A DNA stretch of 64,000 bases from Paenibacillus sp. JNUCC-31 (GCF_014844075.1 NZ_CP062165.1:620001-684000); one strand, 5' to 3'; shown: positions 24,492 through 35,014, counted from the first letter of the stretch. The notes: generated from the sequence alone by a model not told the origin. Numbers and translations: made by a program.

Positions 24492-27353
24492 TTATTGTTG
24501 TTCCCCGGCTGGCTTATCGAGCCATTCCGTAATTCGCGGAACCATCTGTTCCGCAAGCATATGCTCCATTTTGGGTCCTGGTAATGAATATAAAAAGTAC
24601 TTGCCATAATAGGCTTCAATGACGCGTGTATCGTATACGATCACGATGCCTCTGTCTTGACCTGTGCGAACCAGCCTACCGAAACCCTGTTTGAAACGAA
24701 TGACCGCTTGCGGCACAGACAGCTTCATAAACGGATTTTTCTTCTGTTCTTGCAAAAGCTCACTCTTCGCTTCCACCAATGGATGATTCGGCGGTTGAAA
24801 AGGAAGTCTGACAATGGCTAGACAAGTCAATGCCTCTCCCGGAATGTCCACCCCTTCCCAGAAGCTGCTTGTGCCAAGAAGCACCGTAGCTTTTGCGTCC
24901 TGGAACCGGCGTGTCAATTTGGATCGGCTGCCGCTGTCCACCCCTTGGCCCAATAATGATATATCGTTGCCGGACAACGCCTCTTTGAGTGGATCATAGA
25001 CCTGTCGCAGCATGCGGTAGGATGTAAACAGCACCATCATGCGGCCACGAGTGGCAATGGCCGTTTCCGCGAGTGAGTGTACAAGCATATCCACAAAGTG
25101 GGCATCACCAACACTGCCCTTCACGCTCGGGAAATCACGTGGAATAACGAGCAGGGCCTGTTCACGATAGTTGAAGGGTGACGGCAGCATGGACGTCAAC
25201 AGACGGTTATTCTCGGAAGCTTCCTGCAAGCCAAGCTGCTCAATCATGAATTGAAATGATTTGTCAACCGAAAGCGTAGCCGATGTAAGCACAACGCTTT
25301 TCTTTTTATCAAAGAACATTTCTTTTAATTGTGCACTGACATCTACAGGAACAGCATACAATTGCAGCGATTTACTGCGGAATTGGCCGCTGGCTTCCAT
25401 CCAATAAACGGTTTTGGTATCATCCATCCGCATGAAGAAACGCAGATTATCCTTGATCGTTGCCAAGTCCTTTAGCAGACCAGAGATATCCGTAATCAAA
25501 CTATCGGACTGATAATCATCCTGATCTTCTTTCACTTCAAGCAGCAACTTGTCACCCTTACGGATTAAGTCACCCAGGGTTACATAAATCTGGTTTTCAG
25601 CCTCCTGCAGTTCCTGCCATTTGGCTGGTTTTTGCGAAGGCTTCAGTCGAAGAGAAAACTGTCCTGTCTCGCCTGGAGAAGCATCAGATCGTTCAGGCAA
25701 CAAGCCGAATAAAGTATCGCTCAATCGATCCCACATCTCTTTGACTTCAACCGCAAGCGGGAACATCTGATCAATCATGGAACCCCATTGTACCGAGTTT
25801 TCATGACCCGACAATTGGGAACGAAGCATGGGAAGTTGGCCGTTGCGGCTATCTTTAAACAGCCGGGTCAGTGTATGAACCAACGTGAAATATTTCATAT
25901 GCAAACCAAGATGCTTACCCGCCACGTCCTCCAAATGATGTGCTTCATCAATCACCAGACTTTCGTAGGCTGGCAGCAGTTGATGCGCTGCTTTGACATC
26001 GGTAAACAATTTAGAGTGATTCGTAATGACGATATCGGATAACCCTGCTTCATGTTTGGCCCGATGATAGAAACATTTGCGGAACCAAGGACAAGAACGT
26101 CCAAGACAAGACTCGGACTCACTCTGTACTGTCTCCCAGAAGTCACCTCCGCGTCCGCTGAGATTGAGTTCCTCATCATCACCTGTCTCCGTCTGAGTAA
26201 GCCAAACGATCATCTGAGCCGCTGTGAAGTAGTCCTCTTTGGGTGTAGCAAATTCGCGCTTATTGATTTTGTGCTCAAATTTGCGCAGACACAGATAATG
26301 CCCACGTCCCTTGAATACAGCTGCCTTAAAAGGGAAGGGAACCACTTGGGTGAGCATGGGAATATCCCGCTCTCTCAATTGCTCCTGCAGATTGATGGTA
26401 TGCGTGCTGACCATGACTTTCTGTTCTTGCTTCACACTTTCATAGATGGCAGGCAGCAAATAACCGAGTGATTTACCTGTGCCTGTTCCAGCCTCAATCA
26501 ACAGGTGTTTCTCTTCGTCCAAGGCTTGTCGCACACTACTGAACATTTGAGTTTGCGCCTCGCGCTCCTCATAATGATCCAGCGTTTCCTTCAAGTTATC
26601 TCGGACCTGATCCATGTACTGTTCAAAACTGATGCCTTCCAGGGGATTCCCTTCCCGCTCGTCCCGTGGTGCACCAATCTCTGTCCAGTCACTCACGTTT
26701 AGGGCAAGCTGTCGGTAATACGTATGACCATCCAGATCCTGAATGGGCTCAGCTTCCTTCTCTGTGCGCATCCCGTCGAAGAACCAACCCAAGTCACTAT
26801 CCTCCGGTGCAAACAGGTCACTGAGGCGCTGAATCGTTATAAGCGGTAATGCACGTAACTCATCGAAGCATTTCAGAAGCACATAAGCTGTCGCAAGTGC
26901 GTCACTATCTGCCTGATGAGGGCGGTCATGCTGAAATCCAAATTCGGAAGATACATAACCGAGTTGATAAGAACCCAGTGATGGGAACGTGATCTTCAGA
27001 AAATCAATCGTATCCAGAATACGGCCGGTGAACGGCAGATAGCCGCATCGATCCAGTGCATTTTGAAGAAAGTGAAAATCAAACGCCACGTTGTGTCCAA
27101 CAAGAACGACATCGTCCAGTAACGGAACCATCTCCATCATCATCTCTTCCAATGAGGGAGCTTCCTCCACATCTTCGTTAGTAATACCGGTTAACCCCGT
27201 TATAAACGGAGGAATCGGCACACCCGGATTCACATAAGAACTATATATTTGAGTTATGCTGTAGTCATGATCTATGATGGCAAGCCCGGCTTGTATAATC
27301 TCACCGTCGGACTGCGTGCCGGTTGTTTCGAAATCCAATACGGCAAATTTCAT
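24492..27353 (-). CDS. dinG: DinG-type ATP-dependent helicase with N-terminal exonuclease domain
   Basis: 953 aa. Residues 1-165 form a DnaQ-like DEDDh 3'-5' exonuclease (LDFETTGTQ at 6, VGHNVAFDFHFLQ about 98, HQADSDA about 141). The rest is an XPD/DinG superfamily 2 helicase: Walker A EAGTGTGKS (about 285), DEAHHLED (about 470), GTSSFWEGVDIPGE (about 835) and the C-terminal QGFGRLVRTGQDRG (about 899). The four Fe-S cysteines of E. coli DinG occur only as a partial set (CLGRSCPWFRKCFYHRA, about 416-432). In Bacillus-type DinG the cluster is thought absent, which deserves care here. ATG at 27353. Confidence 0.92.
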   Translation of the reverse strand: MKFAVLDFETTGTQSDGEIIQAGLAIIDHDYSITQIYSSYVNPGVPIPPFITGLTGITNEDVEEAPSLEEMMMEMVPLLDDVVLVGHNVAFDFHFLQNALDRCGYLPFTGRILDTIDFLKITFPSLGSYQLGYVSSEFGFQHDRPHQADSDALATAYVLLKCFDELRALPLITIQRLSDLFAPEDSDLGWFFDGMRTEKEAEPIQDLDGHTYYRQLALNVSDWTEIGAPRDEREGNPLEGISFEQYMDQVRDNLKETLDHYEEREAQTQMFSSVRQALDEEKHLLIEAGTGTGKSLGYLLPAIYESVKQEQKVMVSTHTINLQEQLRERDIPMLTQVVPFPFKAAVFKGRGHYLCLRKFEHKINKREFATPKEDYFTAAQMIVWLTQTETGDDEELNLSGRGGDFWETVQSESESCLGRSCPWFRKCFYHRAKHEAGLSDIVITNHSKLFTDVKAAHQLLPAYESLVIDEAHHLEDVAGKHLGLHMKYFTLVHTLTRLFKDSRNGQLPMLRSQLSGHENSVQWGSMIDQMFPLAVEVKEMWDRLSDTLFGLLPERSDASPGETGQFSLRLKPSQKPAKWQELQEAENQIYVTLGDLIRKGDKLLLEVKEDQDDYQSDSLITDISGLLKDLATIKDNLRFFMRMDDTKTVYWMEASGQFRSKSLQLYAVPVDVSAQLKEMFFDKKKSVVLTSATLSVDKSFQFMIEQLGLQEASENNRLLTSMLPSPFNYREQALLVIPRDFPSVKGSVGDAHFVDMLVHSLAETAIATRGRMMVLFTSYRMLRQVYDPLKEALSGNDISLLGQGVDSGSRSKLTRRFQDAKATVLLGTSSFWEGVDIPGEALTCLAIVRLPFQPPNHPLVEAKSELLQEQKKNPFMKLSVPQAVIRFKQGFGRLVRTGQDRGIVIVYDTRVIEAYYGKYFLYSLPGPKMEHMLAEQMVPRITEWLDKPAGEQQ

Positions 27354-27428
27354 TGCAATGTACGGTCCCTTCCATTCCAGTCTATGTTACAGCATAGCAA
27401 AAAAAAGGGCATTTGAAAATTAACTGAC

Positions 27429-27450
27429 AAAAAAAGGCGGTGTCCCCGCC
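27429..27450 (-). terminator. Intrinsic terminator after the TPR gene
   Basis: GGCGG/CCGCC 5-bp GC stem (27436-27450) followed on minus by seven T. A longer pairing with the sequence to 27487 is also possible. Confidence 0.7.
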
Positions 27451-27496
27451 GCTATGCCAGAGGAGAGAACACCGTCTTCTTGCCGCCAAACGGCTC

Positions 27497-28144
27497 CTAG
27501 TTCAGGGCCGTCAGCTGATTTGCATATTGCAATTGTCCGTTGTTCAATCGACATGCTTCCATGTTATACAACGGTTCGGTCAACGTCGGGTCATACTGAA
27601 GCGCCTGTGCAAACAGGGAACATGCACCATCAAGGTTCGCGAGCTTGGCCTCAATACAGCCCAGAACGTTACATACCAGCCCTTTTAATCTCGGCGATCC
27701 ATTTAAATGCATAATACGCTGCAAGTGTATTCCAGCTTCTGAAGTTTGCTCCAAATGAAGATGAGCCAAAGCCAGGTAAAAACGAGTCAGTGCGCTTTCC
27801 GGATGGTCGGTCACAACCCTCGAAAATTGCATAATCGCCTGTGGATACATCTGCAATTTGAAATATCCCTGACCGCGACTGAAACATTCCAGATGGAGTT
27901 CTGGCAAAGCGGTCACAGCTTCCTGTTCAGGTTCAAGAGAAGCAGGCTTAACCATTTCCTGCTCCCTTACCTGACTCATTTTTTCTTCAAACATCAGCCA
28001 CTCATCAATCATCCCGTCACTCATCCGCTTCAGTAAATTCCACTTTTGAAGCAGCTCCTGTTTGTTTAGGCCTTCAGCAGAAGGGTAGCGCTTGATAATT
28101 TCATCTAACATGTCGTTCATTTCTGCGAAAACATGCTGGAACAT
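27497..28144 (-). CDS. TPR-repeat protein of unknown function
   Basis: 215 aa. C-terminal two thirds contain about three tetratricopeptide repeats (ECFSRGQGYFKLQMYPQAI, LTRFYLALAHLHLEQTSEA, GCIEAKLANLDGACSLFAQ). The N-terminus (about 1-70) is charged and helical (MLDEIIKRYPSAEGLN, MIDEWLMFEEK). No catalytic motif; a scaffold role is likely. Located between panD and dinG, where Bacillus has no such gene. The ATG at 28144 has GGTGGGG upstream. Confidence 0.8.
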   Translation of the reverse strand: MFQHVFAEMNDMLDEIIKRYPSAEGLNKQELLQKWNLLKRMSDGMIDEWLMFEEKMSQVREQEMVKPASLEPEQEAVTALPELHLECFSRGQGYFKLQMYPQAIMQFSRVVTDHPESALTRFYLALAHLHLEQTSEAGIHLQRIMHLNGSPRLKGLVCNVLGCIEAKLANLDGACSLFAQALQYDPTLTEPLYNMEACRLNNGQLQYANQLTALN

Positions 28145-28237
28145 CGATGCATCCCCACCCTTGAAAAAATGGATTAGTGCAGTGACCTGTACTCATTTTT
28201 TGTAGAATGGACCGATTTCATTCCCCTTACCAGTCGA

Positions 28238-28621
28238 TTACATAATCGTCGCGTGAACTTCCTGCTTCATCGTTTGTACAGGTTTATTCTGTCCATCCAC
28301 GAAGACCACAGTAGGCTTGTGATTATTTACCTCTTCTTGAGACATCATTGCATATGAAATGATAATGACGGTATCGCCAGGCTGTACCAGGCGGGCAGCA
28401 GCTCCATTAAGACAGATAACACCACTTCCTCGCGGTCCTGGGATGACATATGTTTCCAGACGAGCACCATTATTGTTGTTCACAATCTGAACTTTCTCAT
28501 TCTCCATCAGATCGGATGTTTCCATCAGGTCTTCATCGATGGTAATGCTACCCACATAATTCAGGTTTGCTTCCGTAACGGTTGCCCGGTGGATTTTGGA
28601 TTTCATTAATGTTCTAAACAT
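28238..28621 (-). CDS. panD: Aspartate 1-decarboxylase (proenzyme)
   Basis: Beta-alanine synthesis for pantothenate. 127 aa. The self-cleavage site Gly24-Ser25 is visible (NYVGSITID), and the pyruvoyl enzyme's Tyr/Arg residues lie in [22 protein letters not shown]. Start ATG 28621 overlaps the panC stop by 8 bp. Third gene of panB-panC-panD. Confidence 0.96.
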   Translation of the reverse strand: MFRTLMKSKIHRATVTEANLNYVGSITIDEDLMETSDLMENEKVQIVNNNNGARLETYVIPGPRGSGVICLNGAAARLVQPGDTVIIISYAMMSQEEVNNHKPTVVFVDGQNKPVQTMKQEVHATIM

Positions 28622-29510
28622 GGGACAGTACCTCCGATGGTTGCAGCCTTATATTGTCAATTAATCTTGTTTTGCCGAATTTTACTGCAAGTGCGATCAA
28701 CAGATCGTCACGACCATGAACTTTTTCCTGATCTGCAAGTGGCTCCAGGCTTGGAAAAGACTGAATTTCAGCGTAATCAATGACAGCCAGCCGTGAACGT
28801 TCAATATTCTGACGCAATATACTGCGGATTTCTGCTGCTGTTGTCGCGCTGCCTGCATCTACAGCTTCTTGAGCCTTACGCAGTGCTTTGGACAGTACCA
28901 GCGCTTCCTGACGTTGTTCAGCGGTCAAATATACGTTACGCGAGCTAAGCGCCAAGCCATCATTCTCACGAATGATAGGACAAGGGACAATCTCTACTGC
29001 CATATTTAAATCGTTAACCATTTGCTGGATAACAGCAACTTGTTGAGCATCTTTCATGCCAAAAAAGGCACGCTGTGGCTGCACAATATTAAACAATTTC
29101 GAAACGACCGTAGTCACTCCATCAAAATGTCCGGGGCGGGAAGCACCACACAAGCGATCTGTTAGACGGGAAACGGATATAGTCGTTTGTGTTGGCTGTG
29201 GATACATCTCTTCAACAGAGGGAATAAATACGATATCCACCCCTTGTGCACGAGCTGTTTCTACATCCCTCGCCTCATCTCGGGGATAGCTCTCAAAGTC
29301 TTCATTCGGACCAAATTGAATCGGATTAACAAAGATGCTCAATACCACAATATCGCTTTGTTGTTTGGCAGCAAGCATCAAGCTGGCATGGCCTTCATGA
29401 AGAAATCCCATCGTAGGCACCAGTCCAACAACAGGCTCTCTGGACCGAATCGACTGACGTTGCAAGCTGATTTCTTGTCTTAATTCTGCGATTGTCCGTA
29501 TCACTTTCAT
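28614..29510 (-). CDS. panC: Pantothenate synthetase (pantoate-beta-alanine ligase)
   Basis: 298 aa. The class I nucleotidyl-transferase motif is [15 protein letters not shown] (about residues 31-45), followed by [18 protein letters not shown] (about 61-78) and [14 protein letters not shown] (about 151) and the KMSKS-like SSRNVYL (about 189). Overlaps panB by four bases (ATGA). Middle gene of the pan operon. Confidence 0.96.
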   Translation of the reverse strand: MKVIRTIAELRQEISLQRQSIRSREPVVGLVPTMGFLHEGHASLMLAAKQQSDIVVLSIFVNPIQFGPNEDFESYPRDEARDVETARAQGVDIVFIPSVEEMYPQPTQTTISVSRLTDRLCGASRPGHFDGVTTVVSKLFNIVQPQRAFFGMKDAQQVAVIQQMVNDLNMAVEIVPCPIIRENDGLALSSRNVYLTAEQRQEALVLSKALRKAQEAVDAGSATTAAEIRSILRQNIERSRLAVIDYAEIQSFPSLEPLADQEKVHGRDDLLIALAVKFGKTRLIDNIRLQPSEVLSHV

Positions 29511-30391
29511 ACGCTCGTCTCCACCTTTTCTTTACCATGTCCGTACAATTGATCCAGAACGCCGTCAGCGGCGGTAAATACGTGCTCTTCAGCTGGGAAG
29601 GAGCGGTCCTTGACTTCTTTCACATAGGACTCAATGCTATTGCGAATCAGTGTTCCTACATCTCCATATGTTTTTACAAAGCGTTTTGGCGTATAAGGGG
29701 AAGCGTACTGAACCACATCATGGAATACGAGTACCTGACCATCACATCCTCTACCTGCTCCAATGCCAATTGTAGGGATAGAAAGTTCTTCTGAGATGGC
29801 TCTTGCCACTTCTTCGGTAACCAGTTCAAGTACTATGCCGAAAGCTCCAGCCGCTTCAAGTGCCTTGGCTTCGTCCATGAGACGTCTGGCATCCGCAGCA
29901 TCCTTACCCTGAATGCGATAACCGCCAATTTGATTCACGGATTGCGGAGTCAGTCCAATATGTCCAAGAACGGGTACACCGGCTTGCACAACTGCCTTTA
30001 CCGTATCCGCTATTTCGACACCGCCTTCCATCTTGACCGCATGTGCATGACCTTCCTGCATTAAACGACGCACACCTTTAAGTGTCTCATCTACACTGCC
30101 ATGGTACGTCATGAAGGGCATGTCAGCCACGATAAACGTATTTCCTGCACCACGCACGACAGAGCGTGTATGGTACACCATATCGTCGATCGTAACAGGC
30201 AAGGTGGAGTTGTACCCCAGCACCACATTTCCCAGTGAATCACCGACCAGAATCAGATCAATACCTGCTTCCTCTGCCAATTGGGCTGTCGGGTAATCGT
30301 AAGCCGTGATCATACTGAGCGGCACGCCGTCCTGCTTATATTTTTTCATTTTCACAATATTCAATGCTTGTTTATTTCCCATCTTTTTCAT
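29507..30391 (-). CDS. panB: Ketopantoate hydroxymethyltransferase
   Basis: First step of pantothenate synthesis: adds a hydroxymethyl group from methylene-THF to ketoisovalerate. About 294 aa. Motifs: MITAYDYPTAQLAEEAGID (about 26-44), VGDSLGNVVLGY (about 48-59), the Mg ligands Asp in VADMPF, Lys in AVKMEGG (about 114) and Glu in LELVTEEVA. AGAGGAG lies close upstream; the ATG at 30391 or the second at 30382 is the start, the GTG at 30403 less likely. First gene of panB-panC-panD, behind a long leader. Confidence 0.95.
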   Translation of the reverse strand: MKKMGNKQALNIVKMKKYKQDGVPLSMITAYDYPTAQLAEEAGIDLILVGDSLGNVVLGYNSTLPVTIDDMVYHTRSVVRGAGNTFIVADMPFMTYHGSVDETLKGVRRLMQEGHAHAVKMEGGVEIADTVKAVVQAGVPVLGHIGLTPQSVNQIGGYRIQGKDAADARRLMDEAKALEAAGAFGIVLELVTEEVARAISEELSIPTIGIGAGRGCDGQVLVFHDVVQYASPYTPKRFVKTYGDVGTLIRNSIESYVKEVKDRSFPAEEHVFTAADGVLDQLYGHGKEKVETSV

Positions 30392-30423
30392 GGCTCCTCT
30401 CACCTTTTCAATTTAAACGCAAC

Positions 30424-30660
30424 AAAAAAAACCTTTTAGTTTTCCACTAAAAAGTCCCGAAAAGTCAAAAAAGAGTCACTTGCGATCGTCCCTTCTGTCT
30501 CGGTCCTCTTCGGCTCAGAGCAGAATCCAACAACTCACTTTACTACCATTCGTTCATGCCTTATTGCTGCACAATTTGAAGCAGAACAAAGCATACTACC
30601 GCCGGAGTGCAATTCGGTCTGCATTAGCCGATATCGCCTCACGAACACAGTATACCAAAG
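30424..30660 (-). promoter_or_regulatory. Long leader of the pan operon with an attenuator-like hairpin
   Basis: The 327-bp gap between birA and panB holds an extended -10 (TTTGGTATACT, TATACT at about 30655-30650) and about 220 nt of untranslated leader. Near panB there is a stem ACTTTTTAGT/ACTAAAAGGT (30455-30446 / 30440-30431, one wobble) followed by a T run (30430-30424). Together they look like a leader with a terminator before panB. No T-box core sequence is present; the signal sensed, if any, is unknown. Confidence 0.45.
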
Positions 30661-30718
30661 TTCTGCTCAAACTTCACGTTTTATGTTTCATTTTACCTGT
30701 GTAATTTCGACATAATGT

Positions 30719-31696
30719 TTAATCTACCAGCGAAACTTCACCTGAGTACACGGATACCCGTTCGCCGTTTTGCTTCTCCACAATCAGAGCTCCAGAAGGA
30801 TCAAGACCTATTGCCATCCCTTCGAGACCGCCCTGTGGATTGACCACCTTAATCTCACGATTCATTGAAACGGATAAGGCTTCCCAAAGTGAAGAGATTA
30901 CCCCGAATCCTTCTTTCTGGTACAAGAAATACAGATGTTCCAATTCTGAGAGAATGGCTGCTGCAAGTTTGGTCCGATCTATGGATTGACCCGTCTCCAT
31001 CTTAAGCGAAGTTGCAATCGACTTGAGATCTTCTGGATAATCCTTGGGGTCAAAATTAACATCTACCCCTATTCCTGCAATACAGTATCGTACTTCATGG
31101 TCTTCAACCGTTGATTCAAGCAGGATTCCACACACCTTACGACCATTAATCAATAGATCATTGGGCCACTTGATCCCAGCGTCAGCGCCTGTGCAGGCGC
31201 GAATGGCACGACACACTGCCACACCTGTAAGTAGCGTTAACTGGGGTGTGTTTTGCAGCGCAAGCTCAGGACGCATCAGTACACTCATCCAGATCCCTCT
31301 TCCAGGTGGAGAAAACCACTTACGACCAAAGCGGCCGCGCCCACCTGTCTGTTCTTCCGCCAGCACAACTGCCCCTTCACTCTGCCCCTGTTCAGCCATG
31401 TGCTGGACATCCCCTTGGGTGGATAAGGTGGAATGAAGGATTAAGGCTTTCCGGCCAAACACCGTTGTTTTCAGCGCCAGCTGTAACGCCGTTGCATCAA
31501 TGCTGTCCGGTTTGGTAACCAAGCGATATCCTTTGCGAGATACGGCTTCAAACTCATAACCCAGGTCACGCAGTTTGTTAATATGTTTCCACACGGCCGT
31601 TCGGCTAATGGACAGCATGCGACTGATTTCTTCACCAGACACAAACTCTCCTTCTGCATTCAGTAACATATGTAACAGTTCTTCATGCTTTGTCAT
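30719..31696 (-). CDS. birA: Biotin protein ligase / biotin operon repressor
   Basis: 325 aa bifunctional BirA. N-terminal winged helix (residues 1-65, EFVSGEEISRMLSISRTAVW), central ligase domain with the biotinyl-AMP loop GGRGRFGRKWFSPPG (about 116-130) and catalytic Lys in GIKWPNDLL (about 174), and C-terminal SH3-like domain. Start overlaps the end of cca by 14 bp. The HTH suggests it also represses biotin genes. Confidence 0.95.
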   Translation of the reverse strand: MTKHEELLHMLLNAEGEFVSGEEISRMLSISRTAVWKHINKLRDLGYEFEAVSRKGYRLVTKPDSIDATALQLALKTTVFGRKALILHSTLSTQGDVQHMAEQGQSEGAVVLAEEQTGGRGRFGRKWFSPPGRGIWMSVLMRPELALQNTPQLTLLTGVAVCRAIRACTGADAGIKWPNDLLINGRKVCGILLESTVEDHEVRYCIAGIGVDVNFDPKDYPEDLKSIATSLKMETGQSIDRTKLAAAILSELEHLYFLYQKEGFGVISSLWEALSVSMNREIKVVNPQGGLEGMAIGLDPSGALIVEKQNGERVSVYSGEVSLVD

Positions 31697-32981
31697 CTGC
31701 AGACACCCGCTTCACTTCGTTAGTCAGCACTTCATGCTGATTCTTTATCTTACCAATCGCCGTCTCTTTCAAGAGATATTTCATCAACTGTCCCAGCCAC
31801 GGTCCGCCCTTGCGCCCAAGCAACTGCAAAATGTTTTCACCGGTAATATGCAGATCTTTCATTTCATGTACCTTCATGGATTGACTCCATGCAGCACCAT
31901 TGAATTGTATCGCATCGATCTGTCCTTCAAGCAATCCCCCTTGTTCCCGCCAACCTGATGGGAGTAAGCGTTGAATCATTAGCCAGTCCTCTGTTGCCTG
32001 ACGCCCGCAAGATAACACCGTAACGATCCATTCGGCTCGCAGTGTCTCTTCGTCCTTCTGTTCCTGAACGAGAGACTTCACCTGTTGTTCCACCTCAAGA
32101 ACACCGGTCATGCGAGAGCGATCGTCGTTAGAAAATGTCCATTTCCGAAGCAAAGCATCTGCTTCATCTCTGGTAAAATATCCTGCAATAAGCAATATCG
32201 ACCAGCGTAATAGAACGTTCTCACCCTTCAATTGTTCCATATTGGATAAGAGAATTTGATTAAATCGTTCCACGTGAACAGGTGCCTTGACATACTCCAA
32301 TGCCTGACTTCGGCGCAGCAATTCCAGTCCTCTCAGCGGATGGGCGCCTGCCATCATTTTGACCATTTCGGTTCGAACCCGTTCCATGGCAATATGTTGC
32401 AGGAGATCTTTCTGTCGAACTAATCCCTTCCAGGTGTTGTGGGCAATTTTGAAATCGAATACCGAAGCAAAACGAACGCACCGGAGCATCCGCAGCGCAT
32501 CTTCACCAAAACGCTCATTGGCTGATCCCACACATCTGACCCGTTCATCCTGAATGTCCGTCTGTCCGCCAAAAGGATCAACGATATTTCCGTTTCGGTC
32601 CATGGCTAGTGCATTCATCGTGAAATCACGCCGTTGCAGATCTTCCTTGATATCCTGGACAAAGTGAACCGCAGTCGGCCTTCGATTGTCCTTATATTCA
32701 GATTCTGTACGAAAAGTCGTAACCTCAAAGTAACAGCCTCCTGATCGAACGGTAACCGTTCCATGCTGGAGGCCTGTTGGAATACAATCCGCGAACAGTT
32801 CCATGACTTGCTCAGGAGAAGCAGACGTAGTGATATCCATATCATCCACACTGCGTTTCATAAGCTCATCACGGACACAGCCACCGACCCAGTAGGCTTC
32901 GTACCCTTTTTCATTTAATGTTCGAAGCACCTGCTCGCTTTGTCTTGCCATTTCAGGGTCTACCTGTGTCCATTGAACCAC
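31683..32981 (-). CDS. cca: CCA-adding tRNA nucleotidyltransferase
   Basis: 432 aa. Class II nucleotidyltransferase head: EAYWVGGCVRDELM (about 29-42), DMDITTSA (DxD, about 48) and RRDFTMNALAMDRNG (about 115-129), with the RNA-binding LRMLRCVRFA (about 161). A possible HD-like region is not clear. Probable start is GTG at 32981 with GAGGTG upstream. Upstream of birA with overlap, as in Bacillus. Confidence 0.93.
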   Translation of the reverse strand: MVQWTQVDPEMARQSEQVLRTLNEKGYEAYWVGGCVRDELMKRSVDDMDITTSASPEQVMELFADCIPTGLQHGTVTVRSGGCYFEVTTFRTESEYKDNRRPTAVHFVQDIKEDLQRRDFTMNALAMDRNGNIVDPFGGQTDIQDERVRCVGSANERFGEDALRMLRCVRFASVFDFKIAHNTWKGLVRQKDLLQHIAMERVRTEMVKMMAGAHPLRGLELLRRSQALEYVKAPVHVERFNQILLSNMEQLKGENVLLRWSILLIAGYFTRDEADALLRKWTFSNDDRSRMTGVLEVEQQVKSLVQEQKDEETLRAEWIVTVLSCGRQATEDWLMIQRLLPSGWREQGGLLEGQIDAIQFNGAAWSQSMKVHEMKDLHITGENILQLLGRKGGPWLGQLMKYLLKETAIGKIKNQHEVLTNEVKRVSADDKA

Positions 32982-33057
32982 TTACTATCACCTCATGACT
33001 ACCTGTTGCTTCGGTATGGCTTACACAGAACTATTTCCACGGTGAACTATCTGAGAA

Positions 33058-34218
33058 TTAGCCACAAACGGGCTTCAGATTCGGGACTTCACGTCCCAGC
33101 ACCCGGTAGTATATTTGTTCATATTCATGCCGTATCGCATCGTTGCAGAAATCATGATGGGCCCGTCTCAAACATGCCTCTCTGAAGTCCGCTGTCAAAC
33201 GGTTGTCTGTCAACAAGCGAATCGTGTTCTCTGCCATCGATTGTGTGTCGCCAATCGGAGACAAAAATCCGGTCTTGCCGTGCAATACCAGTTCAGGGAT
33301 ACCCCCTGCCTGTGATCCAATGGTAGGTACACCACAAGCCATAGCTTCGAGCGCCACCAGTCCGAAACTTTCCTTCTCCGATGGCAGCATAAGTACATCA
33401 GCCATCGAAATGACTTGAGCAATATCATCCTGCTTCCCTAGAAAATGAACCTTATCATTCAGTCCAAGCTCATTAATCTTCCATTGAATCTTCGGCAAGT
33501 CCGGTCCTTCTCCAACAAACAGCAGTTTAGCAGGCACTTGTTCCTGTACCTGACGGAACACCTCCACCACATCCTGCGTTCTCTTCACAGGACGGAAGTT
33601 GGAGATATGCATCAGTATTTTTTCGTGAGGTGCTGCGAAATCTCTACGCAGATTTGCTGCATCCCTCGGATAATAAATTCTTTTATCTATAAAGTTATAA
33701 GTCAGGTCAATTGGACGCCTTATATCGAGCAATTCAACCGTTTCACGAATCAAGTCTTGTGATACCGCTGTGACGGCATCACTCTCATTAATGGCAAGTC
33801 GAATCAGATCCTTCAAAGATTCATCCTGTGCCAGTACAGTAATATCCGTTCCATGTAACGTTGTGACTACCTTCAGGTCCTCACCCACCATTTGTTTTGC
33901 CAAAAAGGCACACACGGCGTGTGGTACTGCATAATGCACATGCAGCAGGTCCAGTTTCTGTGATTTGGCTACTTGAGCCATTTTCGTTGCCAATGACAGA
34001 TCATAAGGCGGATAACGAAATACGTAATAATCGTTGACTTCAACTTCATGATAAAAAATATTTTTCTGAAATGTACCCAGTCTGAACGGGATACTATTAG
34101 CAATAAAGTGAACCTGGTGACCCTGTTCGGCAAGCAACTTGCCCAGCTCCGTTGCGACAACGCCAGACCCTCCGAGGGACGGATAACAGGTGATCCCAAT
34201 CTTTAGCTTTTGATCCAT
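33058..34218 (-). CDS. bshA: N-acetyl-alpha-D-glucosaminyl L-malate synthase (bacillithiol synthesis)
   Basis: GT4-family glycosyltransferase of 386 aa: UDP-GlcNAc plus malate to GlcNAc-Mal. Signature regions: ITCYPSLGGSGVVATELGK (residues 9-27), HVHYAVPHA (about 94), LMHISNFRPVKR (about 204), and the EX7E block EKESFGLVALEAMACG (about 281-297). The neighbouring bshB1 and mgsA support the assignment; the Bacillus order is the same. Confidence 0.94.
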   Translation of the reverse strand: MDQKLKIGITCYPSLGGSGVVATELGKLLAEQGHQVHFIANSIPFRLGTFQKNIFYHEVEVNDYYVFRYPPYDLSLATKMAQVAKSQKLDLLHVHYAVPHAVCAFLAKQMVGEDLKVVTTLHGTDITVLAQDESLKDLIRLAINESDAVTAVSQDLIRETVELLDIRRPIDLTYNFIDKRIYYPRDAANLRRDFAAPHEKILMHISNFRPVKRTQDVVEVFRQVQEQVPAKLLFVGEGPDLPKIQWKINELGLNDKVHFLGKQDDIAQVISMADVLMLPSEKESFGLVALEAMACGVPTIGSQAGGIPELVLHGKTGFLSPIGDTQSMAENTIRLLTDNRLTADFREACLRRAHHDFCNDAIRHEYEQIYYRVLGREVPNLKPVCG

Positions 34219-34315
34219 CCGGTGGACGCTCCTTTAATCTCCCGCATGTGCAGGTTGATATAATGCAACGGAAGTGCAACTAATATATATTCATACGAGC
34301 AAGCTCGATCATCTA

Positions 34316-35014
34316 TTACTTGGCTGCTAGGCCAAACTGATTAACCACATAAGGCGTGATACTTGCGAACCCTTCCGCATAAGGAATAAAGCTTCGTTGC
34401 CCTAGCAAGGAATCCCGGGCTCTCACACGTTCAATATATCCTTGATTGAGCGGAGTGGAAACTGCCCCTTCTCCCCTTTCAAATTGGGAACGATAACTGA
34501 GCAACGAATGTTCCTTTTGCTCGTAGTATTCCGTAATATCCACAATCAAATCCGTTGGCCCGATATCGTTGATGAAGTAAAAATACAATTCTTTCACCTG
34601 AACAGCGGGCATGTCCGGCATATAATTTCTAAGCTTGGCGTTGAATACCGCCTCCTGTACAAGCTTGCTGCACATCACATGGTCCGGATGGCGATCCTCC
34701 CAATAGGGAGCAAACACGATTCGGGGTGCATGACGGCGTATCTCGGAAGTTACTGCCTGAATGTGTTCAGGGGTAACATGCAGTCCCCTGTCAGGCAAAC
34801 CCAGATTGCTTCGACACGAAAGACCGAGGACGCGGGAGGCTTGCTCCGCTTCCTCGGCTCTGCGCTCTACTGTCCCGTTCGATGACATCTCTGCCCGGGT
34901 CAGATCACACACGCCAACTTTCAGTCCTGCAGCAGTATGTTTGGCAATCGTTCCTGCCATTCCAATCTCTGCATCATCCGCATGTGCACCAAATATGAGA
35001 ATGTCCAAACTCAT
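34316..35014 (-). CDS. bshB1: Bacillithiol biosynthesis deacetylase BshB1
   Basis: LmbE-like zinc deacetylase, 232 aa, removing acetate from GlcNAc-Mal. Metal motif [13 protein letters not shown] (residues about 10-22), and [14 protein letters not shown] (about 112-125) with the third ligand His. The start overlaps the mgsA stop (ATGA). Two genes of the pathway, bshA and bshB1, are adjacent; bshC is elsewhere. Confidence 0.93.
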   Translation of the reverse strand: MSLDILIFGAHADDAEIGMAGTIAKHTAAGLKVGVCDLTRAEMSSNGTVERRAEEAEQASRVLGLSCRSNLGLPDRGLHVTPEHIQAVTSEIRRHAPRIVFAPYWEDRHPDHVMCSKLVQEAVFNAKLRNYMPDMPAVQVKELYFYFINDIGPTDLIVDITEYYEQKEHSLLSYRSQFERGEGAVSTPLNQGYIERVRARDSLLGQRSFIPYAEGFASITPYVVNQFGLAAK

